A stretch of DNA of 30,371 nt from a virus. Position 1 is the first letter of the stretch; every line of letters begins with the position of its first letter. The translations under genes and the position numbers were made by a program. Shown here one piece after another: positions 21,373 through 30,345 of the stretch. A model generated the notes under the pieces. It was given only the letters and a program-made list of their open reading frames with translations, was not told the DNA's origin and searched no databases. Where the stretch lies: positions 1 through 30,371 of IMG/VR virus record IMGVR_UViG_3300010331_000215. The stretch is one strand, 5' to 3'.

Positions 21373-21732
21373 ATGAGTAAAAAACAAGAGTTTATTAAAA
21401 TGGTTGAGTATCTCCTGACTCCAAACGATATACATGAAATGTATAACGAAGAGCAGGCATTAGCTTATTTTGAAAGCTTAAAATTAATTAAAGAAACACA
21501 AAAAGTAGAGGTAACAGAAAACGGGAAGAATATTATCTTATTCATGCAAAGTAATGAAGAGGTTAAAAGTAACTTATTTTATGCAAAAGATATTGCAGAA
21601 GGTATGTTTGTAAGTTCTAAGGTTATTAGTGGAGCAATGAGAAAATTAGTCACAGACGGTTACGTTGAGAAAATGACTGAAAGTCCTATTGTATATGCTA
21701 TTACCGATAAAGGTAGACAACTTTCCTTTTAA
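21373..21732 (+). CDS. winged-helix-like protein
   Basis: 119 aa from the ATG at 21373. An earlier in-frame ATG at 21361 is part of the ATGGAG that supplies the GGAG ribosome binding site (21363-21366), so 21373 is chosen. The C-terminal half (FYAKDIAEGMFVSSKVISGAMRKLVTDGYVEKM then VYAITDKGRQL) is a second winged helix resembling that of the upstream gene, with KVISGAMRKL as recognition helix. The N-terminal half (VEYLLTPNDIHEMYNEEQAL) may be a degenerate copy, ending in VEVTENGKNI like a wing. Function unknown; probably DNA-binding. Confidence 0.7.
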   Translation: MSKKQEFIKMVEYLLTPNDIHEMYNEEQALAYFESLKLIKETQKVEVTENGKNIILFMQSNEEVKSNLFYAKDIAEGMFVSSKVISGAMRKLVTDGYVEKMTESPIVYAITDKGRQLSF

Positions 21733-21806
21733 GTCATTTTCAATTTTGAAAGTAATACGATAAACAAATAAATTATAGTTAAACAATTAATAAGGAGAAA
21801 AAACTT

Positions 21807-22712
21807 ATGAAGAAAATGATAAACAAAAGTCACATTGAAGGCTTCCTTTATGAAACAACAATGGAAGAAAAGGTTGCTGGACCTAATGCGGCTAAACCTG
21901 GTTCAAAATATATCAATGGTAAAATCTCTGTTGAAGTAACAGAAGACAACATCGTAGTAATTGATATCTATGAATCAGAGATTACTAAAAAAGGCACTAA
22001 AAACCAAAAATACGATACTTTAAAAACTATTATCGCTGGTAGTTCAGTTGTTGCTAATGGTAGAGAAAATGCGGCTAGAGTTAGAATCGATTCCGCACTA
22101 TCTTTAAATGACTGGTACAGACCTGATGGAGAATTAATTTCTTCTGTTAGAAACTTTAATGGTTTCACACATATAGTTACTGATAACAAATTCACACCTG
22201 CTGCTACTTTTGAAGTTGATATTCTTATCACTTCTGTAACAGACGATATGAGTAAAAGTGAAGATGGAACGATGGAACCAAATGGTGCTTTAGTAGTCAA
22301 TGGAATTATCTTTGACTATGCTGATAAAGCTATGCCAGTTAAATTCCTAGTTGAAAACACTAATGGAATTGCCTACTTCAGAGACCTAGAATCTAATACT
22401 TTCACAAAAGTATGGGGTAATATGGTTACTACTACTACTTCAAGTTCTAAAACAGAGGAATCTGCTTTCGGAGACGCTAAAGTTGTAGAGTACACAAATA
22501 GTAGAAAAAAATTCGTTATTACAGGAACGAATAAAAATGCTTATGTATTTGGTGAAGATTCAGTTCTTACTGTTAAAGAAGTTCAAGATGGTATTTCCGC
22601 AAGAAATCTATACTTAGCTGATTTAAAGACTAAGACAGAAGCTGCTAAAAAGAAAACTGACTCAACTCCTATCGTTGGAGCTGATACTGCTAAAGCTGAA
22701 TTTAAGTTTTAA
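21807..22712 (+). CDS. probable single-stranded DNA-binding protein (phage OB-fold type)
   Basis: 301 aa. Starts KSHIEGFLYE and continues KYINGKISVEV, VVIDIY, ARVRIDSALSLNDWY: the alternating strand pattern expected of an OB fold seen in large phage SSB-like proteins. The C-terminus is a Lys/Ala-rich linker then AKAEFKF, an acidic-aromatic tip comparable with SSB tails that recruit partners. Codon use suggests high expression, as needed for an SSB. AAGGAG 9 nt before the ATG. It is immediately followed by a Sak4-like recombinase, which in characterised phages works with its own SSB. The family call rests on pattern and context. Confidence 0.6.
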   Translation: MKKMINKSHIEGFLYETTMEEKVAGPNAAKPGSKYINGKISVEVTEDNIVVIDIYESEITKKGTKNQKYDTLKTIIAGSSVVANGRENAARVRIDSALSLNDWYRPDGELISSVRNFNGFTHIVTDNKFTPAATFEVDILITSVTDDMSKSEDGTMEPNGALVVNGIIFDYADKAMPVKFLVENTNGIAYFRDLESNTFTKVWGNMVTTTTSSSKTEESAFGDAKVVEYTNSRKKFVITGTNKNAYVFGEDSVLTVKEVQDGISARNLYLADLKTKTEAAKKKTDSTPIVGADTAKAEFKF

Positions 22713-22729
22713 GAAAGAGGAGGTAACAT

Positions 22730-23707
22730 ATGGGATTATTAGATCTTACTCCTCACAAAGTAAGTAAAGACCTTAGAGGTTATAGTGTACTTTTTTATGG
22801 CGAAATAAAGTCTGGAAAGACAACAACAGCAAGTAAGTTCCCTAATGCCTTATTACTTGCTTTTGAAAAAGGTTATTCTGCATTGGCTGGGGTTTACGCT
22901 CAGCCAATCAATAGCTGGTCAGACTTTCTAAAAACATTAAGAGAACTTAAAGAAGCAAATGTTCAAGAAAAATTTGAAACAATTATTATAGATACCGCAG
23001 ACATTGCTTATGAATATTGTGAACAGTATATTTGTAATGTTGAAGGTGTAGATGCTATTAATAAAATTCCTTTTGGTCAAGGATTTACCAAATCGGGAAA
23101 AGAATTTGACCAAAGACTTCGTTCGATTGTACAAATGGGTTATGGATTAGTATTAATCTCTCACTCTGCTGATAAAACATATCAGAACGAAGATGGAACT
23201 GAATATAATAAAATTGTTCCAACTATGCCTAATAAGGCAAGATTAATTACTTCAAGAATGTGCGATATCATCGGATATTCAAGAATAGTTGAGACAGAAG
23301 CTGGAAACAAAACGTTTTTATTCATGCGTGGAACACCTCGTTTTGAGGCCGGTTCGAGATTTAAATACACACCTGACAGGATCGAATTTAGTTATGATAA
23401 TCTTGTAGATGCAATTGTTGGAGCTATTGAAAAACAATCAGAAGAAGATGGTGGTGAATACATCACTGATTCAAGAGAAAATCTATATATAAATAGAGAA
23501 GAAGCTGTTGATTTTGATACTTTAATGACTGAATTTAAAGAATTAACTGGTGTATTAATTGAGAAAAACATGGCTTATTATGCACCAAGAATTACCGAAA
23601 TTGTCGATAGACATTTAGGTAAAGGGAAAAAGGTTTCGGATTGTAGTAGAGATCAAGTACAATTGGTTGATATCATCATATCCGAGATAAAGGAAATCAA
23701 GGAGTAG
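22730..23707 (+). CDS. Sak4-like RecA-fold ATPase (phage AAA ATPase, single-strand annealing/recombination)
   Basis: 325 aa. Walker A GEIKSGKTT (residues 24-32, K30) and Walker B ETIIIDTAD (near 84-92) define a compact RecA-like core; VLISHSADKT fits motif around sensor/L2. Such short phage RecA-like ATPases (Sak4 group) anneal or exchange single strands with a cognate SSB. The C-terminal 90 residues (from about 235) are helical and may bind partners. AGAGGAGG 6-8 nt before the ATG; 17 nt after the SSB-like gene. A strong terminator follows, so the pair ends the operon. An alternative would be a related phage ATPase of unknown role. Confidence 0.8.
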   Translation: MGLLDLTPHKVSKDLRGYSVLFYGEIKSGKTTTASKFPNALLLAFEKGYSALAGVYAQPINSWSDFLKTLRELKEANVQEKFETIIIDTADIAYEYCEQYICNVEGVDAINKIPFGQGFTKSGKEFDQRLRSIVQMGYGLVLISHSADKTYQNEDGTEYNKIVPTMPNKARLITSRMCDIIGYSRIVETEAGNKTFLFMRGTPRFEAGSRFKYTPDRIEFSYDNLVDAIVGAIEKQSEEDGGEYITDSRENLYINREEAVDFDTLMTEFKELTGVLIEKNMAYYAPRITEIVDRHLGKGKKVSDCSRDQVQLVDIIISEIKEIKE

Positions 23708-23722
23708 TTGTTAATTACTAGG

Positions 23723-23755
23723 AAAGGAGTTGCTGTTATACAGCGGCTCCTTTTT
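23723..23755 (+). terminator. strong intrinsic terminator
   Basis: AAAGGAGTTGCTG (23723-23735) pairs along all 13 positions (two G-U) with CAGCGGCTCCTTT (23741-23753), loop TTATA, and TTTTT at 23751-23755. The last two T are the first bases of the next -35 box. Confidence 0.95.
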
Positions 23756-23782
23756 GACATTGTTGTAAAAATATGGTATAAT
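23754..23782 (+). promoter_or_regulatory. SigA-type promoter for the replisome operon
   Basis: Consensus TTGACA (23754-23759), 17-nt spacer, extended -10 TGG-TATAAT (23777-23782), followed by ATATTATAAATG. It shares bases with the upstream terminator. No further terminator is seen up to 30345, so it may drive seven genes. Confidence 0.94.
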
Positions 23783-23826
23783 ATATTATAAATGTAAATA
23801 AAATATTGTTACAAGGAGGCGAAATA

Positions 23827-24354
23827 TTGGCAACACAAAGAAAAGTTAAATGTCCCTTATGTGGAATTTTTTTCTATCGAAGTGAAGAAGAAAATGTTTT
23901 TTATAAAAACAGATATTGGCACAAGCATTGTTATGAAGCACATAAAGAAAAAGAAAATCAATCATTTAAAGCAATAGAAGAATTAGAAAAATATCTTTGT
24001 GATTTATTTGAAATTGATTTTGTTAATGCAAGAATTAAAAAACAAATAAAAGACATGGTTGAGCAATACCATTTTTCGTATTCAGGTATCTTAGGTACGC
24101 TGAAATATTGGTATGAAGTAAAAAAAGAGCCGATAGAAAAAGCCAATGGAGGAATTGGAATAGTCCCATATGTTTATTCAGATGCAAGTAAATATTATGA
24201 AACTATTTTCTTTGCTCAGGCGTTAAATAAGGATACCCATGCGGATTCCCTTATTTTAAATGAGAGAAATATTGTAATCAAATCTCCAAAAGTGCATAAA
24301 AGAGTTAAAATTGTCGATTTAGATTTTTTGGAGAGAGAGGAAGATAATGAATAG
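23827..24354 (+). CDS. zinc-finger protein, candidate helicase loader or replisome accessory
   Basis: 175 aa from a TTG at 23827, set by AAGGAGG (23813-23819) 7 nt upstream; an earlier TTG at 23806 precedes that site and is unlikely. N-terminal zinc finger: CPLCG (C9, C12) with HKHC (H32/H34, C35). The middle is helical (IKKQIKDMVEQYHFSYSGIL, then LKYWYEVKKEP) and includes ANGGIGIVPYVY, a pattern reminiscent of DnaD-type replication proteins. It overlaps the helicase gene by 8 nt, so the products are made together. A role in loading or regulating the DnaB-like helicase is inferred from position only. Confidence 0.6.
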   Translation: MATQRKVKCPLCGIFFYRSEEENVFYKNRYWHKHCYEAHKEKENQSFKAIEELEKYLCDLFEIDFVNARIKKQIKDMVEQYHFSYSGILGTLKYWYEVKKEPIEKANGGIGIVPYVYSDASKYYETIFFAQALNKDTHADSLILNERNIVIKSPKVHKRVKIVDLDFLEREEDNE

Positions 24355-25879
24355 TAGCTTATATATAGATAAAAGAAGTATAATGCAAGTTTTAGGTTGT
24401 CTTATACTAAATCCAAACTTACTAAACAGAACCGATAAATATGAATTTAATACAGATGATTTCGAAGAAGACTTTTATACTTTAATTTATGGAACAGTAC
24501 AGAACTTAAAATCTCAAGGATTGAAAAAAATTGAAGTATTAGATATAGATAATTACTTATCAGTAAGACCTGGCGCAAGTAAATTATTTCAGAACAATAA
24601 AGGTGTAGAGTATATATCAGAGATTGTAAAAATCGCTGACCTTTCAAAGTTTGATTATTACTATCAAAGAATGAAAAAAATGACTTTATTAAGAATGTAT
24701 ACACATTATGGAGTTGATATAAGTTGGTTATATAATCCAAATACTCTTGATATAAAATTAAAACAACAACAAGAGGATTGGTTAGATAGTGTAGATAGGC
24801 TAGCCATTACTGTCGCAGTAGACCAAAAATTTGATGAAATCAAAAGTAAATATTTAAATTCAACTGGTGAAGATATGATCCACGCAGGGCAAAATATTTT
24901 TGAGTTAATTCAAAATTTAAAGAAAACTCCTGAGGTTGGAATCCCATTATTCGGGCCACTAATCAATACGATAACAAGAGGAGCAAGATTAAAGAAGTTT
25001 TATTTAAGATCTGCGCCGTCTGGTGTTGGTAAGTCTCGTATGGCCGCAGCTGATATTTGTAATTTTGCTTGTAATGAGATATATGATTTATATACACAAA
25101 GATGGGAAAAGAACGGAACTTCTGAACCATCATTATATATAACAACAGAGCAGGACATAGAAGAAATACAAACGATGATGTTAGCTTTCTTATCTGGGGT
25201 TGATGAAGATAGTATTTTAAATGGTATTTATGGGCCAGGAGAAGAAGAAAGAGTAGTGCATGCGGGAGAGCTTATAACAAAAAGTCCAATGTGGATTGAA
25301 GAACTACATAACTTTTCTCTTGATGATATTGAAAATACAATGCGTAAATATGTTTTAGATAATAATGTAAAATATGTCGCATTTGATTATATACATACTT
25401 CACTAAAGATCCTTGAGGAAATTACTAGAAAAACTGGTGGTGTAAAATTAAGGGAAGATAATATTTTATATATGTTATCTATTAGATTAAAAGATTTATG
25501 TAATGAACTTGGTATTTTTATTATGAGTGCCACACAGGTTAATGGAGAATGGGAAGGTAAGAAAGATGCAAATCAGAATTTAATTAGAGGTGCAAAAGCT
25601 ATCGCTGATAAAATCGACTTTGGTAGTATCATATTACCAACTACTGAAAATGATTTAAAATGTTTAGAAACGCTATTGGCAGGTGGTTCAATTATAGAAC
25701 CAAACATAGTATATCATATATATAAAAATAGAAGAGGTCGCCACACGAGTGTAAAATTATGGTGTTCTGCGAATTTAGGAATTTGTAGAGTAACTCCTTT
25801 ATTTTTAACAGATAATAATTATAAACTTATACCTCTTGAGGATTTCCATATAATAGTAGAAGAAGACGACGAGGAGTAA
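24347..25879 (+). CDS. DnaB-like replicative DNA helicase
   Basis: 510 aa. Hexameric 5'-3' helicase that unwinds the replication fork. N-terminal helical domain (about 1-140: KRSIMQVLGCLILNPNLL) and linker, then a RecA-like C-terminal domain with Walker A SAPSGVGKS (222-230), YITTEQD, Walker B-like KYVAFDYIHT, and IMSATQVNGEW near 405. Downstream IYKNRRGRH is compatible with the usual arginine-finger strand. The C-terminus is acidic (VEEDDEE), a feature of interaction tails. GAGGAAG 5-8 nt upstream of the ATG. It lies between the zinc protein and primase genes. Confidence 0.92.
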   Translation: MNSSLYIDKRSIMQVLGCLILNPNLLNRTDKYEFNTDDFEEDFYTLIYGTVQNLKSQGLKKIEVLDIDNYLSVRPGASKLFQNNKGVEYISEIVKIADLSKFDYYYQRMKKMTLLRMYTHYGVDISWLYNPNTLDIKLKQQQEDWLDSVDRLAITVAVDQKFDEIKSKYLNSTGEDMIHAGQNIFELIQNLKKTPEVGIPLFGPLINTITRGARLKKFYLRSAPSGVGKSRMAAADICNFACNEIYDLYTQRWEKNGTSEPSLYITTEQDIEEIQTMMLAFLSGVDEDSILNGIYGPGEEERVVHAGELITKSPMWIEELHNFSLDDIENTMRKYVLDNNVKYVAFDYIHTSLKILEEITRKTGGVKLREDNILYMLSIRLKDLCNELGIFIMSATQVNGEWEGKKDANQNLIRGAKAIADKIDFGSIILPTTENDLKCLETLLAGGSIIEPNIVYHIYKNRRGRHTSVKLWCSANLGICRVTPLFLTDNNYKLIPLEDFHIIVEEDDEE

Positions 25880-25882
25880 AAA

Positions 25883-26983
25883 ATGTATTATGACAAAGAC
25901 GAAATAAAAAATTCATTGACTATGGAGGATGCTTATAAAATAATAGATAATCTTGGCGGCAATCCGTCTTATAGTGCTACTGGGTTTTTATGTGAAACTC
26001 TTTGTCATAACGAAGCGGGTACTGGTTCAAGAAAACTGTATTACTATGAAAACACAAAATTATTTCAATGTTATACAGGATGTGGTTTTATGGACATATT
26101 CGAAGTTATAATGAGAAATAAAAGTTTAGACAACGCTAAACAATGGACTCTATATAATGCCATGGATTATATAGTAAAAGAATTAGATTTAACTGTAGAA
26201 AATCATCATTCTGACGATGAAAAATCTGATATAAAACACGACTTAAGAATACTGACCAACTATGCTATTATTAGCAAAATAAAGGAAAATATCCAGTTAG
26301 AATACAAAGTATACGATGATAATATTTTAAAGAACTTATCGTTTATGCCTCCAAAAGCATGGATTGATGAAGGTATCACAATAGAAACAATGAAGAAATA
26401 CAACATTAAATACTACGGCACTGAACATAAAATTGTTATCCCACATTACAACCTAATGAACGAACTAATAGGAATTCGTGGGAGAGCTATGATATCAGAA
26501 GATGCTGATATGTATGGTAAATATATGCCACTTAAAGTGGCTAATGTAATGTACACGCACCCACTATCACATAATTTATATGGATTAAATCTTAATATAG
26601 AAAATATACGAAAGATTAAAAAGATAGTTATATTTGAAGGAGAAAAGTCAGTTTTACTTTATGATAGCCTTTTTGGAACAGAGAATAACATAGCAGTCGC
26701 TACATGCGGCAGCTCCTTATCTCTATTTCAACAAAGTATGATTATTGATTTATGTAATGTAGATGAAGTCGTAATCGCTTACGACAAAGAGTTCCAAGCA
26801 ATTGGAGACGCAAATTTTGATAAGAGCACAACAGCGTTAAGCAATTTAGCTAATAAGTTAAAAAACTATTGTAACGTATCCATAATGTTTGATAAATATA
26901 ATTTATTAAGATATAAAGATGCTCCTATTGATAAAGGGAAAGAAGTTTTCGAATATCTATTTCAAAATAGAATTATAATGTAA
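25883..26983 (+). CDS. DnaG-type DNA primase (CHC2 zinc finger plus TOPRIM)
   Basis: 366 aa. Makes RNA primers for lagging-strand synthesis. The N-terminal zinc finger uses C37, C41/H42, C63 and C67 (CETLCHNEAG, FQCYTGCG), a variant of CHC2. The central region holds the RNA-polymerase-like basic part (IVIPHYNLMNELIGIRGRAM). TOPRIM motifs: VIFEGEKSV with catalytic Glu, and VVIAYDKEFQ for the DxD site, in which the second Asp is Glu or shifted. At 366 aa it is shorter than bacterial DnaG (about 600) and lacks the helicase-binding tail. It starts 3 nt after the helicase stop; GAGGAG lies 10 nt upstream inside that gene. Confidence 0.88.
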   Translation: MYYDKDEIKNSLTMEDAYKIIDNLGGNPSYSATGFLCETLCHNEAGTGSRKLYYYENTKLFQCYTGCGFMDIFEVIMRNKSLDNAKQWTLYNAMDYIVKELDLTVENHHSDDEKSDIKHDLRILTNYAIISKIKENIQLEYKVYDDNILKNLSFMPPKAWIDEGITIETMKKYNIKYYGTEHKIVIPHYNLMNELIGIRGRAMISEDADMYGKYMPLKVANVMYTHPLSHNLYGLNLNIENIRKIKKIVIFEGEKSVLLYDSLFGTENNIAVATCGSSLSLFQQSMIIDLCNVDEVVIAYDKEFQAIGDANFDKSTTALSNLANKLKNYCNVSIMFDKYNLLRYKDAPIDKGKEVFEYLFQNRIIM

Positions 26984-26997
26984 AAGGAGCAACAATA

Positions 26998-28851
26998 GTG
27001 AAGATAAATTTAATAAACGATATTGATTTAAACCTTTCGCCTGCATATCAAGTGCTTGTGAATAGAGGAATACCCGAAAGTAAGATAAGAGATTTTTTAA
27101 ATACGAGCGATGAAGTAATTAATAGCTATATGCTATTAGACAATATAGAAGATGCAGCAAAAACACTTCTTTATCACGTTAATAAATTGAGTAATATATT
27201 AATCCAAGTAGACTCTGATGTAGATGGATTCACTTCTGCGGCAACTCTATATAATTGGATTAAAGGAAACTTCCCCGAAGCAAATCTTCACTATCAGGTA
27301 CATGATGAAAAAACTCATGGACTTCATATAACAGAAGATATTTTAGCAAACAAATACGAATTAATCATTGTACCTGACGCAGGTAGTAATGAATATGAAA
27401 AACACAAGAGAGTACATGATTTAGGAATAAAATTAATTATATTAGACCATCATGAAACAGAATATTATAGCGAAGATGCTTGTGTAGTAAATAATCAAAT
27501 GTCCGAAAATTATCCTAATAAAGCGATGTCTGGAGTTGGAGTTGTTTGGCAGTTTTGTAGGGCACTAGATCATATAAATCCTTTTGTTCAAACTACTGTT
27601 GCTGATGATTATTTAGATTTAGTTGCTCTTGGTTTAATTGCTGATATGATGGATACGAGAGAATTAGAAACAAAAAGATTAATTGAAAAAGGGATTGATG
27701 CAATGAAAGATTCATTTAGTCCTGGCGGCAATTCATTCTTAAGTGCTTTTATACAAAAACAAGCGTATTCATTAAAAAATACAGTTACTCCAATAGGCCT
27801 TGCTTGGTATATAGCTCCTTTTATTAACTCAGTTGTGCGGGTAGGCACTCCGGAAGAAAGGCTTCTTACTTTCGAAGCTATGCTACAGGAGAATGCGAAA
27901 ATATCAATTCCCTCTACAAAGCGTGGTGGTAAAGGACAAACTGAAACCGTAATTGAACAAGCGATAAGAACATTAACAAATGTTAAAAATAGACAAAAGA
28001 AACAAACAGACGAGTTATTTGAAAAATATGAAAGCAAAATAACAGATGATTATTTAAATGAAAATAGCATTATATTATTAGAGATAGATAATAAAACAAA
28101 TCCAAATTTGAAAGGTTTAGTTGCTAATAAGATTGCATCTAAGTATCAAAGACCAACTTTTATTCTTTCAAGTTATACTGAAACCTCCGTTAATCTTGTT
28201 CTAAAAGAAACTGTTGTTGAAAATGACGAGGGTGGACAAGATCTTCGTGAAGAGTTGGTAGAAGTAAAGAAAACTGAAACTTATTTTACTGGCTCCGCTC
28301 GTAATATAGATACAAATATACTTCCAGACTTTAAAGGTTTTATTACTGAAACGGGGTTGGCTGAATATGCAGAAGGCCACGCAAGCGCGCTTGGAGTTAA
28401 GTTCACAAAAGATAATTTAGAACAATTTCTAGAACTTGCTACTAACTCTCTTGATTTTACAACTTCTTATACTGAATACAACGTAGATTTTATATTTGAT
28501 ATGAATGAATTAAGGCCTGGAGCTATTTTAGATGTTGCTTCGCTTAAAGATTATTGGGGAAAGGGAATAGAGGAATCTATTATCGCAATTAAGAATGTTA
28601 AGGTAACAGAAGATATGAAAACTTTAATGTCTAGAGATAAGAATCCTACTTTGAAGTTAATTATTAATGAAGTGGAAGTTATTAAGTTTAGATGTAGTGA
28701 AGAAGAATTTGACGCTATTGCTCCTAACCAATATACAACGAGTATAATGGATATTGTTGGAAAATGTAGTATTAATGAATGGAATGGAAATATAACTGCT
28801 CAGATTTTAATTGAAGATTATGAGATAATACAAAATATAGTTGAATTTTAA
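26998..28851 (+). CDS. recJ: RecJ-like single-strand exonuclease (DHH family), GTG start
   Basis: 617 aa. 5'-3' single-strand DNA exonuclease for recombination and repair. The DHH phosphoesterase core is explicit: IQVDSDVDGFTSAA (D72, D74, D76), VPDAGSN (D127) and LDHHE (D150-H152), with a later ALGLIADMMD. A DHHA1-like domain is probable near 440-470 (GHASALGVKF), and an OB-like end from about 500. Start codon is GTG at 26998, set by AAAAGGAG (26982-26989); no ATG is near. It follows the primase by 14 nt and belongs to the replisome operon. Length is close to bacterial RecJ. Confidence 0.92.
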   Translation: MKINLINDIDLNLSPAYQVLVNRGIPESKIRDFLNTSDEVINSYMLLDNIEDAAKTLLYHVNKLSNILIQVDSDVDGFTSAATLYNWIKGNFPEANLHYQVHDEKTHGLHITEDILANKYELIIVPDAGSNEYEKHKRVHDLGIKLIILDHHETEYYSEDACVVNNQMSENYPNKAMSGVGVVWQFCRALDHINPFVQTTVADDYLDLVALGLIADMMDTRELETKRLIEKGIDAMKDSFSPGGNSFLSAFIQKQAYSLKNTVTPIGLAWYIAPFINSVVRVGTPEERLLTFEAMLQENAKISIPSTKRGGKGQTETVIEQAIRTLTNVKNRQKKQTDELFEKYESKITDDYLNENSIILLEIDNKTNPNLKGLVANKIASKYQRPTFILSSYTETSVNLVLKETVVENDEGGQDLREELVEVKKTETYFTGSARNIDTNILPDFKGFITETGLAEYAEGHASALGVKFTKDNLEQFLELATNSLDFTTSYTEYNVDFIFDMNELRPGAILDVASLKDYWGKGIEESIIAIKNVKVTEDMKTLMSRDKNPTLKLIINEVEVIKFRCSEEEFDAIAPNQYTTSIMDIVGKCSINEWNGNITAQILIEDYEIIQNIVEF

Positions 28852-28852
28852 A

Positions 28853-29239
28853 ATGAAAGATTTTAAGGTAATCATCGCTGGAACAAGAGACTTTAACGAT
28901 TATGAGTATGCCGAACCATTAATTGATAAAATTCTTTCAAATAAATCTCAAACTCATAAAATATTAATAGTGTGCGGCATGGCTCGAGGAGCCGATTTAA
29001 TAGGAAAAGAATACGGAGAAAATAAAAATTATGAAGTTCTTAAATATCCTGCTGATTGGGATTCATTTGGTAAGTCAGCAGGTTATATTAGAAATAAAGA
29101 AATGGCAAATAACGCAGACGCTTTAATCGTGTTCTGGGATGGAGCTTCTAAAGGGACTTTAAATATGATTAATATAGCAAAAGAAAAAGGTTTGAAAGTA
29201 GTAATTATTAACTACCTTAAAGGAGAAATAAAAACATGA
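28853..29239 (+). CDS. SLOG-fold protein (DUF2493/YspA-like)
   Basis: 128 aa from the ATG 28853, two bases after the recJ stop; an in-frame TTG at 28841 lies inside recJ. No good ribosome binding site precedes it, so translation is probably coupled to recJ. The pattern VIIAGTRDFNDY, IVCGMARGADLIGKEYG, YPADWDSFGKSAGYIRNKEM and ALIVFWDGASKGT is the DUF2493 (SLOG) family, a Rossmann-like fold that binds nucleotide ligands; related SLOG proteins include DprA and nucleotide-signal sensors. Reaction unknown. It overlaps the following helicase gene by 4 nt (ATGA). Confidence 0.85.
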   Translation: MKDFKVIIAGTRDFNDYEYAEPLIDKILSNKSQTHKILIVCGMARGADLIGKEYGENKNYEVLKYPADWDSFGKSAGYIRNKEMANNADALIVFWDGASKGTLNMINIAKEKGLKVVIINYLKGEIKT

Positions 29240-30345
29240 TTTTAACAGAAAAACAAAATGTGGCAGTCAATTTAATGTCAACAAATTTTAAATTAAATGA
29301 ACCAGTTACCGTAATCTCAGGATATGCGGGAACTGGTAAAAGCTCTATCATTAATTATTTTATTGAAGGTAGTGACTTAATGGATAGCACTAGATTTGTA
29401 ACTTACACTGGTAAAGCATCGTTGGTATTACAAAATAAAGGATTGCCCGCAACAACAATACATAAACTTATATATGATACATATAAAAATTATAGAACTG
29501 GCAAGTTCATTTTTAAATTGAAAAAAATGTTAAGTCCTAATATAAGATTAATCGTTATAGATGAAGTATCTATGGTTCCAATGCCTTTATTAATGGATTT
29601 AATGAGTTTTAATATACCTTTGATTTGCTTAGGGGACCCCGGCCAATTAGAGCCCATCGGCCAAGATAATGGCTTGTTAGCAAGTCCAAATATATTTTTA
29701 GAAGAGATCCATCGTCAAGCGCAAGACAATAGTATCATTAAGCTTTCAATGTTGGCGAGAAATAATCAACCCCTTCCATTAATATATGATGATCCTTTTG
29801 TTAAGGTAATTAATAGAAGTGATGTTACTTTAGGCATGTTGACTTGGGCAGATCAAATTCTATGTTCTAAAAATGCAACAAGAAGAAAAATCAATGAAGA
29901 AATGCGGACAAGTTTTGGTTTCTCAGGCGACTATCCCGTTAAAGGAGATAAGGTAATCTGCTTACATAATTATTGGGATTATTTAAATGAAGATGAATCT
30001 CCGTTAATCAATGGAACGATAGGAAATGTTACAAACGTTTTTGAAAAAGGTTCGAAATGTATTATTGATTTTAAGGCTGATTATAGTGATTATGAATGGT
30101 ATGGAGTTGATTTAGATACAAATATATTTAAAGGACTCCCACCAATTAGCACTATGAGCAAAAGTAAAAAGTTAATTTATGAATTTGATTTCGGCTATGC
30201 AATTACAGTTCATAAATCTCAAGGAAGCTCTTATCAAAAGGTTTTAGTATATGAAGAATATCTAATGAGTACAAACCATGCTAGATTATTATATACAGCT
30301 ATAACTCGTGCAGAAGAAAAATTAATTATAGTAAAAGCAGAGTAG
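29236..30345 (+). CDS. Dda/RecD-like SF1B DNA helicase
   Basis: 369 aa. ATP-driven 5'-3' helicase. Motifs in order: Q-like MILTEKQNVAV; motif I VISGYAGTGKSS; Ia FVTYTGKASLVL; II VIDEVSM; III LGDPGQLEPIG; HRQ; and near the end V/VI FGYAITVHKSQGSS and LYTAITRAEEKL. Length and order agree with phage T4 Dda and short RecD2-type proteins, which help start replication and remove bound proteins. GGAG about 10 nt upstream in the previous gene; the ATG overlaps its stop. Last gene seen; a TTGACT follows at 30347. Confidence 0.92.
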   Translation: MILTEKQNVAVNLMSTNFKLNEPVTVISGYAGTGKSSIINYFIEGSDLMDSTRFVTYTGKASLVLQNKGLPATTIHKLIYDTYKNYRTGKFIFKLKKMLSPNIRLIVIDEVSMVPMPLLMDLMSFNIPLICLGDPGQLEPIGQDNGLLASPNIFLEEIHRQAQDNSIIKLSMLARNNQPLPLIYDDPFVKVINRSDVTLGMLTWADQILCSKNATRRKINEEMRTSFGFSGDYPVKGDKVICLHNYWDYLNEDESPLINGTIGNVTNVFEKGSKCIIDFKADYSDYEWYGVDLDTNIFKGLPPISTMSKSKKLIYEFDFGYAITVHKSQGSSYQKVLVYEEYLMSTNHARLLYTAITRAEEKLIIVKAE

